The notes: a model not told the origin generated them from the letters alone. Shown: positions 55,604 to 64,000, counted from the first letter of the stretch. The stretch: 64,000 nt of DNA from Marinobacter vulgaris (GCF_003344045.1 NZ_QFWX01000001.1:62001-126000), one strand, 5' to 3'. A program made the numbers and translations.

Positions 55604-56557
55604 TCAAAGCCAGCCCTTGCGCTTGAAGTACCAATATGGCGCAAACCCGGCGCATACCATCAGGGCGATGGCCCCCGGGTAACCCAGTAGCCACTCCAGT
55701 TCCGGCATGTGCTCGAAGTTCATGCCATAAATGCTGGCAATCAGCGTGGGTGGCAGGAACACCACGGCGGCAATCGAAAAGGTCTTGATGATCTGGTTCT
55801 GCTCGATGTTGATAAAACCCTGGGTAGAGTCCATCAGGAAGTTGATTTTGTCGAACAGGAACGTGGTGTGGGACATCAGGGTTTCAATATCGCGGTTGAT
55901 CTCCCGGAGCGTTTCCCGTCGCTCACCGTCCTTACTCAGGTGACGAAGCAGAAACGAAATGTTGCGCTGGGTGTCCATCAGGCACAGCCGGGTCTTGCCG
56001 TTACTGTCTTCCAGTCTGGCCAGGCGGTTGATGGCCTCGTCCAGTTCGGCCTCTTCGTCTTCGAGCACCAGATAACTGACATCCTCGAGCTGCCGGTGAA
56101 GGTCCTCAAGCCCGTCGGCGTGGTTTTCCACCTTCTGCTCCAGCAGTGTCACCAGCATTTCGGACACGTCCCGCGCCTCGACCTGCTCCCGGCGCGCGCG
56201 CATTCTCAGCAATCGGAAATCCGCAAGCTCACTCTCGCGGATCGTAATCAGGCGGTTCTTCTGCAGTATGAAGGCGACAGAGACGGTGTTGTGGCGTCCT
56301 TCGGCAAGATTGAGGAAAAGCGAATGGACATGTACGCCGGCCTGGTCGACAAAGCAGCGTGCCGAGGCCTCGATTTCCTCCACGTCATCGAACTCGGGGA
56401 TGTCAGTTTTCAGTAACTCCTGGAGAATCTGCCGTTCCGTTTCGTCGGCCTCGCAGGCGTCGATCCAGTCCGCCTGCTTCACCCGAGCGGCCCGATCCTC
56501 CATGGAATGGCCCATCTCCTTGATCAACCCATCCACGATCCTGAAGAATCTAAGCAT
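55604..56557 (-). CDS. corA: CorA-family magnesium/cobalt transporter
   Basis: A 317-residue CorA homologue: a long cytoplasmic helical funnel and two C-terminal TM helices, the first ending in the signature YGMNF. It forms pentameric Mg2+ (or Co2+/Ni2+) channels. The stop is 26 bases from the convergent uvrD stop. Its Shine-Dalgarno GGAG, seven bases from the ATG, lies inside a predicted 9-bp stem (56560-56617), which would hide it in a folded transcript. Family certain; the ion cannot be read from sequence. Confidence 0.92.
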   Translation of the reverse strand: MLRFFRIVDGLIKEMGHSMEDRAARVKQADWIDACEADETERQILQELLKTDIPEFDDVEEIEASARCFVDQAGVHVHSLFLNLAEGRHNTVSVAFILQKNRLITIRESELADFRLLRMRARREQVEARDVSEMLVTLLEQKVENHADGLEDLHRQLEDVSYLVLEDEEAELDEAINRLARLEDSNGKTRLCLMDTQRNISFLLRHLSKDGERRETLREINRDIETLMSHTTFLFDKINFLMDSTQGFINIEQNQIIKTFSIAAVVFLPPTLIASIYGMNFEHMPELEWLLGYPGAIALMVCAGFAPYWYFKRKGWL

Positions 56558-56559
56558 AC

Positions 56560-56617
56560 GCGCGCTCCGACTAGCCTGAGTGACACCACTGGAAGTCCTA
56601 GTGTATCAGGAGCGCGC
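56560..56617 (-). promoter_or_regulatory. stem-loop sequestering the corA ribosome-binding site
   Basis: Read leftward, GCGCGCTCC (56617-56609) pairs perfectly with GGAGCGCGC (56568-56560). The second arm contains the corA Shine-Dalgarno GGAG and ends three bases before the ATG. The 40-base loop can form a smaller internal stem (CACT with AGTG). The structure may repress translation until unfolded, or it may partly serve as an aioA terminator. Confidence 0.65.
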
Positions 56618-56628
56618 CGCTAACGATT

Positions 56629-59121
56629 TCAAACGTAACGCCGGCGCTTGAAGCTCACCTTGTCAGCATAGTCATCAATCCGGCCGATACGGCGGACATC
56701 CGCCCAGGTTCCCTTGTAGTAGGGGATGATGTTGCGATCGGTCCAGGGCGTCACCAGGTCGCCCATGACAGAGTTGAAGTACATCGCCTCCATAAACACG
56801 TGGCCCTGCTTGATGTCCGGCTCCAGGTACGCCATGGCTGTGGTGGCGCCGTAGTCGTTGAACAGCTCTACCAGGTCGCCGGATTCAATACCCAGCTCCC
56901 TGGCATCCTCCGGGTTGATTTCCAGCGGGGCCATGGGATAGCGGCCACGACGGAATTCGACGTATTGGTCGTGGTAAGCGGTCTGCCAGATCTGGTTGGT
57001 ACGGCCGTTGTTTATCCAGAAGCGGTATTTCTTGCGCTGCTCTTCCACGACCTCGGGCATGCCATTCCATGGGGCGGCCTGAAAATGGGCCTTGCCGTCG
57101 TCGGTATCGAACTTGCCGTCGGTATACAACATCTCTGTTCCGACCAGTTGGCCGTCGCTGTATTCCTTGACCGGAAGCTGCACGCCGTTGTTGCCAGCGG
57201 CCCGCAAGCGCTCGTAGGTGGCCAGATGGCCAGTGGAACCGCCCTGGCTTTCGATGTGGGGTGCACCGGGCTGGCCAGCAAGGCGGAACCCGTCGTTGTA
57301 CGCATCTTCTTCGGTTTTCCAGTCAAAACCCTCAAAACGCTTTGCCATCTCGGCGTTGCCCTCGTCTTCGTACAGCTTGCGCAGGGCATTGGCCATGTCC
57401 GCGGCAATAAGACAGTCCGGTTTGGCGGTGCCGGGAGGATCCATGAATTTCTCGGAAAGCCGCAAGCGCCGCTCGCCATTCATGGATGTCAGGTTCATTT
57501 CGCCAGTATGCGCTGCCGGCAAAATCAGGTGCGCAGCCTCGGCAAACTTGGTGGGGTAGAGGTTGATGACCGTAATAAAAAGGCCACCATCCTGCGTCAC
57601 CGCTTTGTGGATCACCTCCGCCATCTCCTTGGGGCCGGCTCCCCGGACCGTGCGCAAAGCCTGCTTGACGATGTTGCTACGGCGCAGGACTTCGTTGCGA
57701 TACTGCTCGGCGTTCAGAGTCGTCTGGAAGGCATTACAGGCCCAGACCGTGAGCATCTGGCCATTGCCCTGGATGATTTCCTGATCCACGTAGGGCGCTG
57801 GACGGCCACCCGGATACGGTGGCCGGCAGTAGCCCTCCTGGTGACCACCCATCCGGACCACACCGGTGCCCCGGCGGCCCACGTTGTGGGTGGCCAGTAC
57901 CAGGTCGACCAATGCCGATTGGATGCGATAGTTGTCATTGCCCCAGATAATGCCTTTTTCATAGCCGTGCATGGTGCGGGGCAGGTGGCCGGATTGTTTT
58001 GGCTTGTAGGCCCATTCCGCGGCCTTGATGAGCTTGTCCTTGCTGATGCCGGTAATCTTGCTGGTTTCATCGAGGCTCATGCGATTGGCTTTCAGGGTAT
58101 CCTCGAAGCCGGTTGTGTATTCGTTGATAAAATCCTCGTCCTGCCATCCCTGCTCGACCACATAGGTCAGCAGGCCATTGAACAAGGCGGTATCGGTGCC
58201 GGGCTCGATATCTAGATACAGAAGGTTGTCCGTGCCAATTGCCTGTTCCAGCAGGGCCACTGTCAGCGACCGCCGGGGATCGACGAGGATGATCTTGGTT
58301 TGCTGGATGGTTTCGCCGTCCTCGTAAACTTCCCGTTTTTTGCTGGTCGTCTGCCCCTGGAGGCTGGGGAGCCAGTGGTTGAGGAAGTAATTGGTCTGGG
58401 TCTCGTAGGCGTTGGCACCGATGGAAAAGATGCAGTCGGCCATCTGGGCGTCTTCATAGCTGTTGTTCAGCTCGCCAATGCCCATGTCTCGGGTGGCATG
58501 ACACTCCGAGTTGTAGGCGGGGCGGTTGTGGATCCGTACCATCTTGGTGCCCAGGCCGGTAAAAATCAGCTTGCCGGTGCCCCAGGTATTTTCGAAGCCG
58601 CCTCCGGCTCCCCCATGGTCGAACAGGTTGAACATCAGCTGGTCAGAGCCTGCGTCATCCAGTACCAGCTTGGTCAGATGACTATAAAGCTCGATTGCCT
58701 GATCCCAACTGGTGTCGCGCCATTCATCGCCGGCAAACACCCGGGGGTATTTCACCCGTTGACTGCCCACCGGTGTTTGCGGTGAGTACATGATCGAGGC
58801 CATCTGACCGCCCCGGGTAGATGACAGGCCGCTGTTCACTTTGCAGTCGTTATCCGGAACGATCATGATCCGGTGGTAGCTGCCGTCGTCGTCCTGGACA
58901 ACGTTGGTCATGGCCTGGGTCATGGTGACTGCCATAGCAGGTAACTGCTGACGGAAATCCAGACCCAGGGCATTCTGATCGGGTACCAGCCCGCCCTCCT
59001 GGTCGGCGGGCCATTTGTAGACATGGTAACCGCAGCCGACGATGCAGAAATGGCAGCAGGTCTGGGTTTTCTGGGCATTAGCCGGTGGCAGCGCAATCCG
59101 GTCCCTCTTGTGTTCAAACAT
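56629..59121 (-). CDS. aioA: arsenite oxidase large (molybdopterin) subunit
   Basis: An 830-residue catalytic subunit that oxidises As(III) to As(V) at a bis-MGD molybdenum centre. The [3Fe-4S] cluster ligands are C23, C26 and C30 in [14 protein letters not shown], followed by SGLSSTRGG where the fourth cysteine of related enzymes is replaced by serine. [33 protein letters not shown] and [19 protein letters not shown] are diagnostic for AioA. It has no own signal peptide; export should be by hitch-hiking with AioB. Length matches the family (about 825). It is 13 bases downstream of aioB. Confidence 0.96.
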   Translation of the reverse strand: MFEHKRDRIALPPANAQKTQTCCHFCIVGCGYHVYKWPADQEGGLVPDQNALGLDFRQQLPAMAVTMTQAMTNVVQDDDGSYHRIMIVPDNDCKVNSGLSSTRGGQMASIMYSPQTPVGSQRVKYPRVFAGDEWRDTSWDQAIELYSHLTKLVLDDAGSDQLMFNLFDHGGAGGGFENTWGTGKLIFTGLGTKMVRIHNRPAYNSECHATRDMGIGELNNSYEDAQMADCIFSIGANAYETQTNYFLNHWLPSLQGQTTSKKREVYEDGETIQQTKIILVDPRRSLTVALLEQAIGTDNLLYLDIEPGTDTALFNGLLTYVVEQGWQDEDFINEYTTGFEDTLKANRMSLDETSKITGISKDKLIKAAEWAYKPKQSGHLPRTMHGYEKGIIWGNDNYRIQSALVDLVLATHNVGRRGTGVVRMGGHQEGYCRPPYPGGRPAPYVDQEIIQGNGQMLTVWACNAFQTTLNAEQYRNEVLRRSNIVKQALRTVRGAGPKEMAEVIHKAVTQDGGLFITVINLYPTKFAEAAHLILPAAHTGEMNLTSMNGERRLRLSEKFMDPPGTAKPDCLIAADMANALRKLYEDEGNAEMAKRFEGFDWKTEEDAYNDGFRLAGQPGAPHIESQGGSTGHLATYERLRAAGNNGVQLPVKEYSDGQLVGTEMLYTDGKFDTDDGKAHFQAAPWNGMPEVVEEQRKKYRFWINNGRTNQIWQTAYHDQYVEFRRGRYPMAPLEINPEDARELGIESGDLVELFNDYGATTAMAYLEPDIKQGHVFMEAMYFNSVMGDLVTPWTDRNIIPYYKGTWADVRRIGRIDDYADKVSFKRRRYV

Positions 59122-59134
59122 GATGCATCCCTCC

Positions 59135-59668
59135 TCAGGCGCTCGGCAGAATATTGGCCTGGCGGCCGTAGATCAGGCCCTCCACGCCAACAGCCTCGAT
59201 GGAATCATCCGAATCCCTGTAGTTCAGAAGAATTCGGGGCAGGTTCTCCGTGGCCTGACCAGACACCATCTGTCCATTGAGCTCGGAGTCGAAAACGCTG
59301 AAATGGCAGGGGCATTTGAAAGTGCGCTCTTCCGATGAATAGGAAACCGGGCAGCCCATGTGCGTGCAGAGAATGCTGTAGGCGACGATATCGCCGTCCG
59401 GACCGATACCCCCCTGAGTCTCGCGGCCAGTTTTGACCAGGGTGCAGGGAGAGGAATTATCCGGATAGGTGAAGGACACCGGCTGGCCGACCTTCAGGTC
59501 GCCAGCCTTGCTGATGGTGGTTTTCGGGTAGTCCAGCATCACTCTTCCCGGCTGCTGGCTGCCTTCGGAGGCATGGGCCGGGTTGAGTAGCAAGTTGCCA
59601 CCAAGGGCGGCGGAGCCGGCCGCGGTTGTACCGGTAAAGGCGAGGAATTTCCTCCTTGAAAGCTTCAT
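59135..59668 (-). CDS. aioB: arsenite oxidase small (Rieske) subunit
   Basis: A 177-residue Rieske protein with a Tat signal (SRRKFLAF, then a hydrophobic stretch ending near HAS). The [2Fe-2S] ligands are C101 and H103 in CTHMGC and C119 and H122 in CPCH; C106 and C121 can form the disulfide that is present in many Rieske proteins. It takes electrons from AioA and passes them to a periplasmic acceptor, and its Tat signal carries the complex to the periplasm. GGGAG precedes its ATG. It sits before aioA as is usual (aioBA). Confidence 0.95.
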   Translation of the reverse strand: MKLSRRKFLAFTGTTAAGSAALGGNLLLNPAHASEGSQQPGRVMLDYPKTTISKAGDLKVGQPVSFTYPDNSSPCTLVKTGRETQGGIGPDGDIVAYSILCTHMGCPVSYSSEERTFKCPCHFSVFDSELNGQMVSGQATENLPRILLNYRDSDDSIEAVGVEGLIYGRQANILPSA

Positions 59669-59719
59669 TGCACTCTCCCTCTCTTGTTATCTGGACCCTG
59701 AGAAAACTGCCCTTGGGCC

Positions 59720-59741
59720 ACAAGTTTTGTATAAAACTTGT
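59720..59741. repeat. 9-bp inverted repeat upstream of aioB
   Basis: ACAAGTTTT (59720-59728) and AAAACTTGT (59733-59741) are perfect arms around GTAT, in the 148-base gap between acr3 and aioB. It lies 52-73 bases before the aioB start and is A+T-rich. It fits an operator for separate control of aioBA; the lack of a T-run makes a terminator less likely. Confidence 0.5.
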
Positions 59742-59816
59742 ACAAATCTAGATCAGGCCTGCAACTTCCTCCAGTGGCTCCCGGGTAGATCTCAAGATTT
59801 ATTGATGCTGGTCAAC

Positions 59817-60887
59817 TCAGGCCGGGAACCGGTCCCGGGTGCTGTTGGCAATCCGCACCAGCATCAGCATCAATGGCACTTCCACCAGCACACCAACCAC
59901 CGCCGCCAGAGCGGCGCCTGACTGCAGGCCGAACAGGGCAATCGCCGCTGCCACCGCCAGCTCGAAAAAATTACTGGCACCAATCATGGCGCCGGGAGCA
60001 GCGATGCAGTGGCGCACCTTCCATAATCTGGCCCAGCCGTAGGCCAGAAAGAAAATCAGGAAGGTCTGAACGATCAGCGGTACGGCAATCAGCGCAATAT
60101 GAAACGGATTTTGCAGAATCACTTCGCCCTGGAAGGCGAACAGCAGCACCAGGGTGACGATCAGCGCAGCTGGCGTGACCGGGCTGAGGCGCTTCATGAA
60201 CACCTCGTCGTACCAGCGTTGCCCGTGGCGGGCGATCAGGGTGCGTCGGGTCAGGTAGCCGGCGGTCAGGGGGATGACGATATACAGCACAACCGACAGG
60301 ATGACCGTATTCCAGGGCACCTGGATGTTGGAAATGCCCAGCAGGAACACCACGATGGGGGCGAACGCAAACAGCATGATGATGTCGTTCAGTGACACCT
60401 GCACCAGGGTATAGGCAGGATCTCCCCGGGTGAGGTAGCTCCAGACAAACACCATGGCGGTGCAGGGGGCGGCACCCAGCAGAATGGCACCGGCCAGATA
60501 TTCGCTGGCCAGTTGCGGTGCAATAAACGGCTCGAACACCACCATCAGGAAGAACCAGGCAATGGCGAACATGGTGAAGGGTTTGATCAACCAGTTCACG
60601 ATGGTAGTGATGGCCAACCCCTTCGGTTCTTTTCTCACATCCACGATAGCACTGAAATCTATCTGGGCCATCATCGGAAAGATCATGGCCCAGATCAGGA
60701 TGGCAATGGGAATGGAGACCTGGGCGTATTCAAAGCGGGACAGGGTCTCGGGCACTACGGGCGCCAGCTGCCCCAGAGCCACGCCGGCGACAATGGCCAG
60801 CGCCACCCAGACCGACAGGTACCTGCCGAAAAGATCCATGCCTTCGTTGGTGTCCACCTCGGTAGTGACGTCTGTATTGCGGTTCAT
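59817..60887 (-). CDS. acr3: ACR3-family arsenite efflux transporter
   Basis: A 356-residue inner-membrane protein with about ten TM helices. It expels As(III) using the proton motive force. The family cysteine is in GAAPCTAMVFVWSYL, and VSLNDIIMLFAFAPIV and GASNFFELAVAAAIALFG are conserved segments. ATG 60887 follows GAGAGG and leaves an acidic cytosolic N-terminus; the open frame reaches 60941 but overlaps arsH. It lies ten bases after arsH and 148 before aioB. ACR3 assignment is firm; the gene is also called arsB in some genomes. Confidence 0.94.
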   Translation of the reverse strand: MNRNTDVTTEVDTNEGMDLFGRYLSVWVALAIVAGVALGQLAPVVPETLSRFEYAQVSIPIAILIWAMIFPMMAQIDFSAIVDVRKEPKGLAITTIVNWLIKPFTMFAIAWFFLMVVFEPFIAPQLASEYLAGAILLGAAPCTAMVFVWSYLTRGDPAYTLVQVSLNDIIMLFAFAPIVVFLLGISNIQVPWNTVILSVVLYIVIPLTAGYLTRRTLIARHGQRWYDEVFMKRLSPVTPAALIVTLVLLFAFQGEVILQNPFHIALIAVPLIVQTFLIFFLAYGWARLWKVRHCIAAPGAMIGASNFFELAVAAAIALFGLQSGAALAAVVGVLVEVPLMLMLVRIANSTRDRFPA

Positions 60888-60897
60888 TACTTGCCTC

Positions 60898-61614
60898 TCA
60901 CATGGATCGCTGATTGACGCGCTTCGAGACGTCTTCGGCACTCTCTACCCGCTCGGAATAGCGGTCCGTCAGATAGTCGCTGCGATCTCTTATCAGCAGG
61001 GTGAATTTCATCAGCTCCTCCATTACGTCCACGATGCGGTTGTAATAGGGCGATGGCAGCATTCGGTCGTCATCGTCAAACTCGGTGAACGCCTTGGGCA
61101 CCGACGACTGGTTGGGAATCGTCACCATCCGCATCCAGCGGCCCAGCACCCGCAACTGGTTCACTGCGTTGAATGACTGGGAGCCACCACACACCTGCAT
61201 CACCGCCAGGGTCTTGCCCTGGGTCGGACGCATGCCACCAATGGACAGGGGAATCCAGTCAATCTGGGTCTTCATGATGCCGGTCATGGCCCCATGGCGT
61301 TCCGGCGAACACCACACCATACCCTCCGACCACTGCGCCAGTTCCCGCAGTTCCCGGACTTTCGGGTGGGTGGCCTCCTCGGCATCCGCCAGCGGCAGCC
61401 CCCGCGGATTGAAAACCCGGGTTTCGGCGCCCATGGCTTCCAGCAACCGGGCGGCTTCCTCTACCACCAGCCGGCTGAACGAGCGTGCGCGAAGAGAGCC
61501 GTAGAGCAGGAGGATGCGGGGCGGGTGTGTCGAAGGCTGGTCGGCGAAGACGGTGTCAGCCGTTGGCGCGGAAAACAGCGTCCTGTCGATGTTTGGAAGG
61601 TCTGGATGGCTCAT
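60898..61614 (-). CDS. arsH: ArsH NADPH-dependent FMN reductase / organoarsenical oxidase
   Basis: A 238-residue flavodoxin-like protein. [13 protein letters not shown] is the FMN-binding loop, FNPRGLPL and [20 protein letters not shown] are ArsH signatures. Purified ArsH proteins oxidise trivalent methylated and aromatic arsenicals to less toxic pentavalent forms and reduce azo dyes or quinones. It is the first gene of the leftward arm and reads away from the divergent control region at 61615-61829, where its promoter should lie. Confidence 0.95.
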   Translation of the reverse strand: MSHPDLPNIDRTLFSAPTADTVFADQPSTHPPRILLLYGSLRARSFSRLVVEEAARLLEAMGAETRVFNPRGLPLADAEEATHPKVRELRELAQWSEGMVWCSPERHGAMTGIMKTQIDWIPLSIGGMRPTQGKTLAVMQVCGGSQSFNAVNQLRVLGRWMRMVTIPNQSSVPKAFTEFDDDDRMLPSPYYNRIVDVMEELMKFTLLIRDRSDYLTDRYSERVESAEDVSKRVNQRSM

Positions 61615-61829
61615 AACACTCCTGTATCACCTCGCAGAATTCATGAATCCGGATTGAGTTTCAAAGCATAGCTGCCCCGATGACGAATAACCTGCCGAAA
61701 AGATACATGCGAATTGGTTTCCTCCGCCGAGGGCGATTTTCGATCAGTCGAGGGTTTACTTTGTCACTGCAGCATTCTAATATACGAAAATGTAGATATC
61801 CACATATAAATATATACGGATAAACGAAT
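61615..61829. promoter_or_regulatory. divergent control region between arsH and the arsC-arsR fusion
   Basis: This 215-base region becomes markedly A+T-rich over its last 70 bases. It contains a dyad ATGTAGATATCCACAT (61790-61805, 14 of 16 bases symmetric), a direct repeat ATATACG at 61780-61786 and 61812-61818 spaced 32 bases apart, and an inverted copy CGAATAT at 61825-61831 running into the start codon. These are plausible ArsR operators. A -35-like TTGTCA (61761-61766) points right, but no good -10 at standard spacing was found. Confidence 0.6.
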
Positions 61830-62594
61830 ATGAAGCGTCGCGTTTTGTTCGTCTGTACTGCCAACAGCGCCCGGTCCCTGATGGCTGAGGCCCTGCTGAA
61901 AGACATGGCCGGGGATCAGTTTGAGGTAGCAAGCGCCGGTACCGAACCCGATCAGCCGCATCCCATGGCGTTGCAGGTTTTACAGGAGTCCGGCATACCC
62001 GTGGAGGGCTTACACAGTAAAAAACTGGCAGAGCTTCAGGATGAGAACTGGGATTATGTGATTACCTTGTGTGAAAAAGCGTCCAGAGAGTGCGGAACCG
62101 TGTGTGAACCGGCCCAGCAGATTGCCTGGGATTTCCCCGATCCGGTGTCGAGTGGGCGGCACGCGACCTTCGCGCTTACGCTCAAGCAATTGAGGGATCG
62201 TATCGGGCTTTTTACGCTGGTGCATCAGAAAGAAACCGGCATGAAGCCACCGCAATACAATCCGGTTGCTGTTTTTCGGGCTCTGGGGGATGAGTTGCGG
62301 CTGGCCATAATGATGCTGATTCGCGACCAGAAAAAACTCTGCGTTTATGAACTGACCACCGCGCTTGATTCGTCCCAGCCGAAAGTCAGCCGGCATCTGG
62401 CGAACCTCAAGGAAGCGGGGCTACTGGAGACGGAGCGCCAGGGCCAGTGGAGCTACTATTTTCTCCATCCACAGATGCCGAAGTGGCTGATCAGGGTGCT
62501 GGATGAGACTTCGGACAGTAACACCACGCTGGTAAAACAGCAGACGCAGAGGCTGCGTGCCATGACCGACCGACCTGGTGCAGGTTTGCTGTGA
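61830..62594 (+). CDS. fused ArsC (LMW-phosphatase type) and ArsR regulator
   Basis: A 254-residue fusion. Residues 1-135 are a thioredoxin-type arsenate reductase/LMW-phosphatase: P-loop CTANSARS with C9 and R15, and a redox segment with C81, C88 and C92 followed by DFPDP. Residues 143-230 are an ArsR winged helix (FRALGDELRLAIMMLI, SSQPKVSRHLANLKEAGLL). In E. coli ArsR, As(III) is held by C32, C34 and C37; here the aligned positions are C171, Y173 and T176, so only one cysteine survives. The arsenic-sensing mechanism is therefore uncertain. No Shine-Dalgarno precedes its ATG, which lies close to the putative operators. Confidence 0.9.
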   Translation: MKRRVLFVCTANSARSLMAEALLKDMAGDQFEVASAGTEPDQPHPMALQVLQESGIPVEGLHSKKLAELQDENWDYVITLCEKASRECGTVCEPAQQIAWDFPDPVSSGRHATFALTLKQLRDRIGLFTLVHQKETGMKPPQYNPVAVFRALGDELRLAIMMLIRDQKKLCVYELTTALDSSQPKVSRHLANLKEAGLLETERQGQWSYYFLHPQMPKWLIRVLDETSDSNTTLVKQQTQRLRAMTDRPGAGLL

Positions 62595-62641
62595 AGCCCG
62601 TTTGATGGGGCAGCGTGAAGATTTTTTCAGGAGCAGATGAG

Positions 62642-63646
62642 ATGAGCAAGATCAAGGTAGGAATAAACGGATTTGGTCGTATTGGCCGCCTGGCCCTGCG
62701 GGCGGCCTGGGGATGGCCAGAGATGGAGTTTGTTGCCATCAACGATCCGGGTGCTGACGCAGGTACGCTGGCGCACCTGTTGAACTTTGATAGCGTCCAT
62801 GGCCCCTGGAGCCAGGAAGCCACCGCGGACGGGGACACCATGATTATCGGTGATCAGCGCATTCGCGTGGCCCGCAACAAGACCATTGGAGAGACTGACT
62901 GGTCCGGCTGTGATCTGGTCATAGAAGCCAGTGGAAAAATGAAGACAGTAGAAGTACTACAAGGCTATCTGGACCAGGGCGTGAAGCGTGTGGTTGTTAC
63001 TGCACCGGTAAAAGAAGCCGGTGCCAAGAACATCGTGGTTGGCGTAAACGACGATATTTTCGACCCGGCCAACGACCGTATTATTACCGCCGCCTCCTGC
63101 ACCACCAACTGCCTGGCGCCGGTGGTCAAAGTCATTCACGAAAAACTGGGCATCAGACACGGCTCCATCACCACTATCCACAGCCTCACCAACACCCAGA
63201 CCATCCTTGACGCACCCCACAAAGACCTGCGTCGCGCCCGGGCCTGTGGGAGTTCACTGATCCCGACCAGCACCGGCTCTGCGACGGCGATTATAGAAAT
63301 CTTCCCGGAACTGAAAGGACGGCTGGATGGCCACGCGGTGCGAGTGCCATTGACCAACGCTTCTCTGACCGATTGCGTTTTTGAAGTAGAGACACCCACG
63401 GACCGCGACACAGTGAACAAGCTTTTGAAAGAAGCAGCCGAGGGCGAACTGAAAGACATTATGGGCTATGAAGAACGCCCGCTGGTTTCCATCGACTACA
63501 AGACCGACCCGCGTTCCTCCATCGTCGATGCCCTGTCCACCCTGGTGATCAATGGCACACAGGTGAAAATCTACGCCTGGTACGACAACGAGTGGGGCTA
63601 TGCCAATCGCACCGTTGAACTGGCACGCCGGGTAGGTTCTGCCTGA
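62642..63646 (+). CDS. ArsJ-associated glyceraldehyde-3-phosphate dehydrogenase
   Basis: A 334-residue GAPDH: NAD-binding [15 protein letters not shown], the catalytic C153 in SCTTNC and the C-terminal [11 protein letters not shown]. In arsJ operons this enzyme uses arsenate in place of phosphate to form 1-arseno-3-phosphoglycerate, which ArsJ exports. Linkage to arsJ, with one base between stop and ATG, and the position after the arsC-arsR fusion argue for this role rather than central glycolysis. AGGAG lies eight bases before the ATG at 62642. Confidence 0.93.
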   Translation: MSKIKVGINGFGRIGRLALRAAWGWPEMEFVAINDPGADAGTLAHLLNFDSVHGPWSQEATADGDTMIIGDQRIRVARNKTIGETDWSGCDLVIEASGKMKTVEVLQGYLDQGVKRVVVTAPVKEAGAKNIVVGVNDDIFDPANDRIITAASCTTNCLAPVVKVIHEKLGIRHGSITTIHSLTNTQTILDAPHKDLRRARACGSSLIPTSTGSATAIIEIFPELKGRLDGHAVRVPLTNASLTDCVFEVETPTDRDTVNKLLKEAAEGELKDIMGYEERPLVSIDYKTDPRSSIVDALSTLVINGTQVKIYAWYDNEWGYANRTVELARRVGSA

Positions 63647-63647
63647 C

Positions 63648-64000
63648 ATGACCGCCGCCATCCGACAGTACCTGGTCATCACCGGCAATTACTGGGCCTT
63701 CACCCTGACGGATGGGGCCCTGCGGATGCTGGTGGTTCTGCACTTCCACCAGCTAGGCTATTCGCCTCTGGCAATTGCCCTGTTGTTTATCTTCTACGAG
63801 TTCTTCGGGGTGGTGACCAACCTGGTGGGTGGTTACCTGGGCGCCCGCATGGGACTGAACCGCACCATGAACATCGGGCTGTTCCTGCAGATCATTGCCC
63901 TGGCCATGCTGGCAGTGCCGGCGGCGATGCTAACCGTACCCTGGGTGATGGCGGCACAGGCCATGTCCGGCGTTGCCAAGGACCTGAACAAGATGTCCGC
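63648..64000 (+). CDS. arsJ: ArsJ organoarsenical efflux permease (truncated by window edge)
   Basis: The first 117 complete codons of a major-facilitator protein; the gene continues past the window, so no stop is visible. ITGNYWAFTLTDGALRMLVV, FEFFGVVTNLVGGYLGAR-like and MSGVAKDLNKMS segments are those of ArsJ, which exports 1-arseno-3-phosphoglycerate. Three or four TM helices are present in the visible part. It begins one base after the GAPDH stop, so the two are coupled. The truncation is only a boundary effect. Confidence 0.93.
   Translation, partial: MTAAIRQYLVITGNYWAFTLTDGALRMLVVLHFHQLGYSPLAIALLFIFYEFFGVVTNLVGGYLGARMGLNRTMNIGLFLQIIALAMLAVPAAMLTVPWVMAAQAMSGVAKDLNKMS

Noticed and set aside
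56800-58215. Plus-strand frame (471 codons) within aioA
   Set aside because: It is antisense to the arsenite oxidase large subunit, whose conserved motifs run throughout.
59669-59760. Sigma-54 (-24/-12) promoter for aioB
   Set aside because: In several arsenite oxidisers aioBA needs sigma-54. A GG...GC pair was found on the minus strand, but its spacing is about three bases too short, and no aioR-type activator is in the window.
62642-63646. GAPDH as the central glycolytic enzyme
   Set aside because: It is coupled to arsJ with one base between and lies in an ars cluster, so the arsenate-specific role is better supported.
1-64000. tRNA or rRNA genes, insertion sequences, CRISPR arrays, prophage or integrase genes
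   Set aside because: Nothing resembling a tRNA, rRNA segment, transposase, regularly spaced repeat or phage structural gene was seen. The arsenic island has no visible att sites or mobility genes inside this window.

Overview
The window looks like a chromosomal segment of a moderately GC-rich, aerobic marine gammaproteobacterium, most likely Marinobacter or a close relative. The inference rests on gene content: a complete 'proteobacterial dedicated sortase' locus, TmcA, LasT, ThiI with a rhodanese domain, PpnN, an OprF/OmpA-type porin with thrombospondin type 3 repeats, and many c-di-GMP genes. Marinobacter santoriniensis is a known arsenite oxidiser, which would fit the right-hand end, but the species cannot be fixed from this sequence alone. 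No tRNA, rRNA, insertion sequence, CRISPR array, integrase or clearly broken gene was seen. Coding density is very high and several neighbouring genes overlap at their ends.

Layout. 1-9 kb: a DUF815 ATPase, then a leftward pdsR-pdsS-DUF3422 block and a divergent sortase-target/sortase pair, followed by small membrane proteins and an OmpA-like protein. 9-18 kb: rhomboid protease, a B-box/membrane/TPR protein, an ABC exporter, a Sco protein, a chemoreceptor and a PAS-GGDEF protein. 18-21 kb: aconitase AcnA flanked by inverted repeats. 21-27 kb: a signalling module (histidine kinase, Hpt-REC-REC-GGDEF, REC-HDOD, REC) and small genes, then a LysO exporter. 28-35 kb: two solute-binding proteins without a transporter, one fused to PAS-GGDEF, then a Na/Pi symporter, an HD-GYP protein and TatD. 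35-56 kb: mostly housekeeping genes (PPK2, amino-acid oxidase, RNA modification, OmpA porin, two UvrD-type helicases, TmcA, acyl-CoA hydrolase, cytochrome c, PpnN, ThiI, deacetylase, GabD, CorA).

56.6-64 kb is an arsenic island with two divergent arms around a 215-bp A+T-rich control region. The left arm is arsH, acr3, aioB, aioA. The right arm is an arsC-arsR fusion, a GAPDH gene and arsJ, which the window edge cuts. Together they encode cytoplasmic As(V) reduction, As(III) efflux, periplasmic As(III) oxidation, organoarsenical oxidation, and As(V) removal as 1-arseno-3-phosphoglycerate. No aioXSR regulators or dedicated cytochrome are present. The ArsR half of the fusion has lost two of the three classical As(III)-binding cysteines.

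The observations most worth following are: (1) the ArsC-ArsR fusion with its degenerate sensor and the aioBA genes placed in the resistance operon; (2) a 9-bp GC-rich stem that would bury the Shine-Dalgarno sequence of corA; (3) the complete dedicated sortase locus with a variant sorting motif; (4) solute-binding proteins wired to c-di-GMP instead of to a transporter; (5) a LOV-like PAS domain without the flavin-binding cysteine; (6) a near-perfect 13-bp inverted repeat in front of acnA.
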